NCBI GenBank assembly: GCA_017433225.1
Contig: JAFRHS010000006.1
Location: 17,877-81,876 of the forward strand
Reading direction: 5' to 3'
DNA from: Clostridia bacterium
Lineage (GTDB): Bacteria; Bacillota; Clostridia; Oscillospirales; Acutalibacteraceae
DNA length: 64,000 nucleotides
Both the position numbers and the translations under genes were made by a program. The notes under the pieces are model-generated. The model was not told the DNA's origin, did not search any database, and saw only the letters and a program-made list of their open reading frames with translations. Positions 63,682-64,000 of the stretch are shown one piece after another (positions within the stretch are counted from its first letter, which is position 1; each line of letters starts with the position of its first letter).

Positions 63682-63842
63682 CCGCTCCGGGGCAGGAAAT
63701 ACGCAATATTTTGACTTTTTTTGGGTATCATTCGTCACACAGAGCTGCGATCCTTCTCCGAACGGTCAATCCGGCGGGAGCCGCCCGCTTTGCGCCCGGC
63801 TCAGGGCTGTGGGCTTCGGGGGTTGAACGCGAGGAGAAGAGA
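63682..63842. other. Intergenic stretch without a gene
   Basis: No reading frame here resembles a protein. The first 60 bases are A/T-rich; from about 63745 the sequence becomes G/C-rich with imperfect palindromes (CCGGCGGGAGCCGCC, GGCTCAGGGCTGTGGGC) that look like a decayed copy of the repeat that follows. Confidence 0.6.
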
Positions 63843-63910
63843 GCGCAGCTCCCGTCGCTAAAAACAGTCCGCAGGACTGTTTTCTTGGCGCTCCGGCCCG
63901 AGGGTTCGAG
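63843..63910. repeat. Second copy (partial) of the modular palindromic repeat
   Basis: CGCAGCTCCCGTCGCTAA, then AAAACAGTCCGCAGGACTGTTTT (63861-63883, stem of 10-11 bp), then GGCGCTCCGGCCCGAGGGTTCGAG. Module order and spacing match 17684-17750, with stems kept by paired base changes. Confidence 0.75.
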
Positions 63911-63943
63911 CCGCGACGGACTGCACTGACGGTGACCGGGCTC

Positions 63944-64000
63944 GACGCGCTTTCCCTTCGGGAAACCGCACCGAGCTGCTGCCGCAGCTCCCGTCGCTAA
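63944..64000. repeat. Third copy of the modular repeat, cut by the window edge
   Basis: GACGCGCTTTCCCTTCGGGAAACC matches 17645-17669 (CGCTTCGCGAA changed to CCCTTCGGGAA, pairing kept), followed by GAGCTGCTGCCGCAGCTC (63973-63990), identical to 17675-17692, and CCGTCGCTAA as in the second copy. Confidence 0.75.

Noticed and set aside
63682..64000. CRISPR array in the repeat region at the right edge
   Set aside because: Repeats are few, modular and of uneven length, with no regular spacers and no cas genes nearby.

Overview
The window reads as a stretch of core chromosome from a high-GC member of the Bacillota, most likely Clostridia. Evidence is the gene order (recN-argR-nadK-tlyA-dxs-ispA-xseB-xseA-nusB; yicC-remA-gmk-rpoZ-priA-def-fmt-rsmB-rlmN-prpC-prkC-rsgA; rnj-gdpP-rplI-dnaB-tilS-hpt-ftsH; scpA-scpB-ytfI-ytfJ), AGGAGG-type ribosome binding sites, frequent TTG starts, RNase J, c-di-AMP enzymes and a GerW/YtfJ protein. 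There is no phage, insertion sequence, CRISPR array, rRNA or plasmid gene. Species cannot be named from the sequence alone.

Nearly everything is on the minus strand, so transcription runs from high to low coordinates. From right to left: 63.7-64.0 kb is gene-free repeat DNA. 63.6-54.0 kb is one long unit: DUF695/RraB-like protein, cyclophilin, ispF, cdaA-cdaR (c-di-AMP synthesis), an exported repeat protein, a response regulator and histidine kinase, yqhQ, prmC. 53.9-49.7 kb holds a membrane metalloprotease, scpAB (condensin), DUF2953, gerW and a pseudouridine synthase. 49.6-36.7 kb is the yicC-to-rsgA unit (nucleotide metabolism, replication restart, N-formyl-methionine handling, rRNA methylation, Ser/Thr kinase and phosphatase). 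36.7-33.2 kb carries a basic hypothetical protein, a strange Hcp-like protein and an SGNH hydrolase. rnhA (plus strand) follows. 32.5-22.7 kb is rnj-gdpP-rplI-dnaB-tilS-hpt-ftsH. Then come a divergent topoisomerase IV-like pair, secG, tRNA-Lys, a small phosphatase/acetyltransferase/glutathionylspermidine-synthase-like unit, an unknown 414-residue protein, a plus-strand yfhO-flavodoxin pair, and finally the asp23-nusB-xseAB-ispA-dxs-tlyA-nadK-argR-recN-tyrS unit, with tyrS cut by the left edge.

Functional links: the c-di-AMP synthase (cdaA) with its regulator (cdaR) and the likely degrading enzyme (gdpP) are both here. Two non-mevalonate isoprenoid enzymes (dxs, ispF) and a prenyl synthase are present. 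PASTA kinase and its PP2C phosphatase are adjacent. About ten good sigma-A promoters, mostly with exactly 17-bp spacers, and several intrinsic terminators delimit the units.

The most unusual item is the Hcp-like protein at 34354-36132. It keeps the fold-wide similarity to hybrid-cluster protein, but by my alignment from memory it has lost the N-terminal cluster cysteines and all but one or two of the hybrid-cluster ligands, while carrying an intact cysteine-rich DUF1858 tail. Other items worth a look are a terminator directly in front of nusB, a modular tRNA-linked palindromic repeat, an RraB-like protein in an organism that uses RNase J, and a topoisomerase subunit with alanine at the quinolone-critical serine position.
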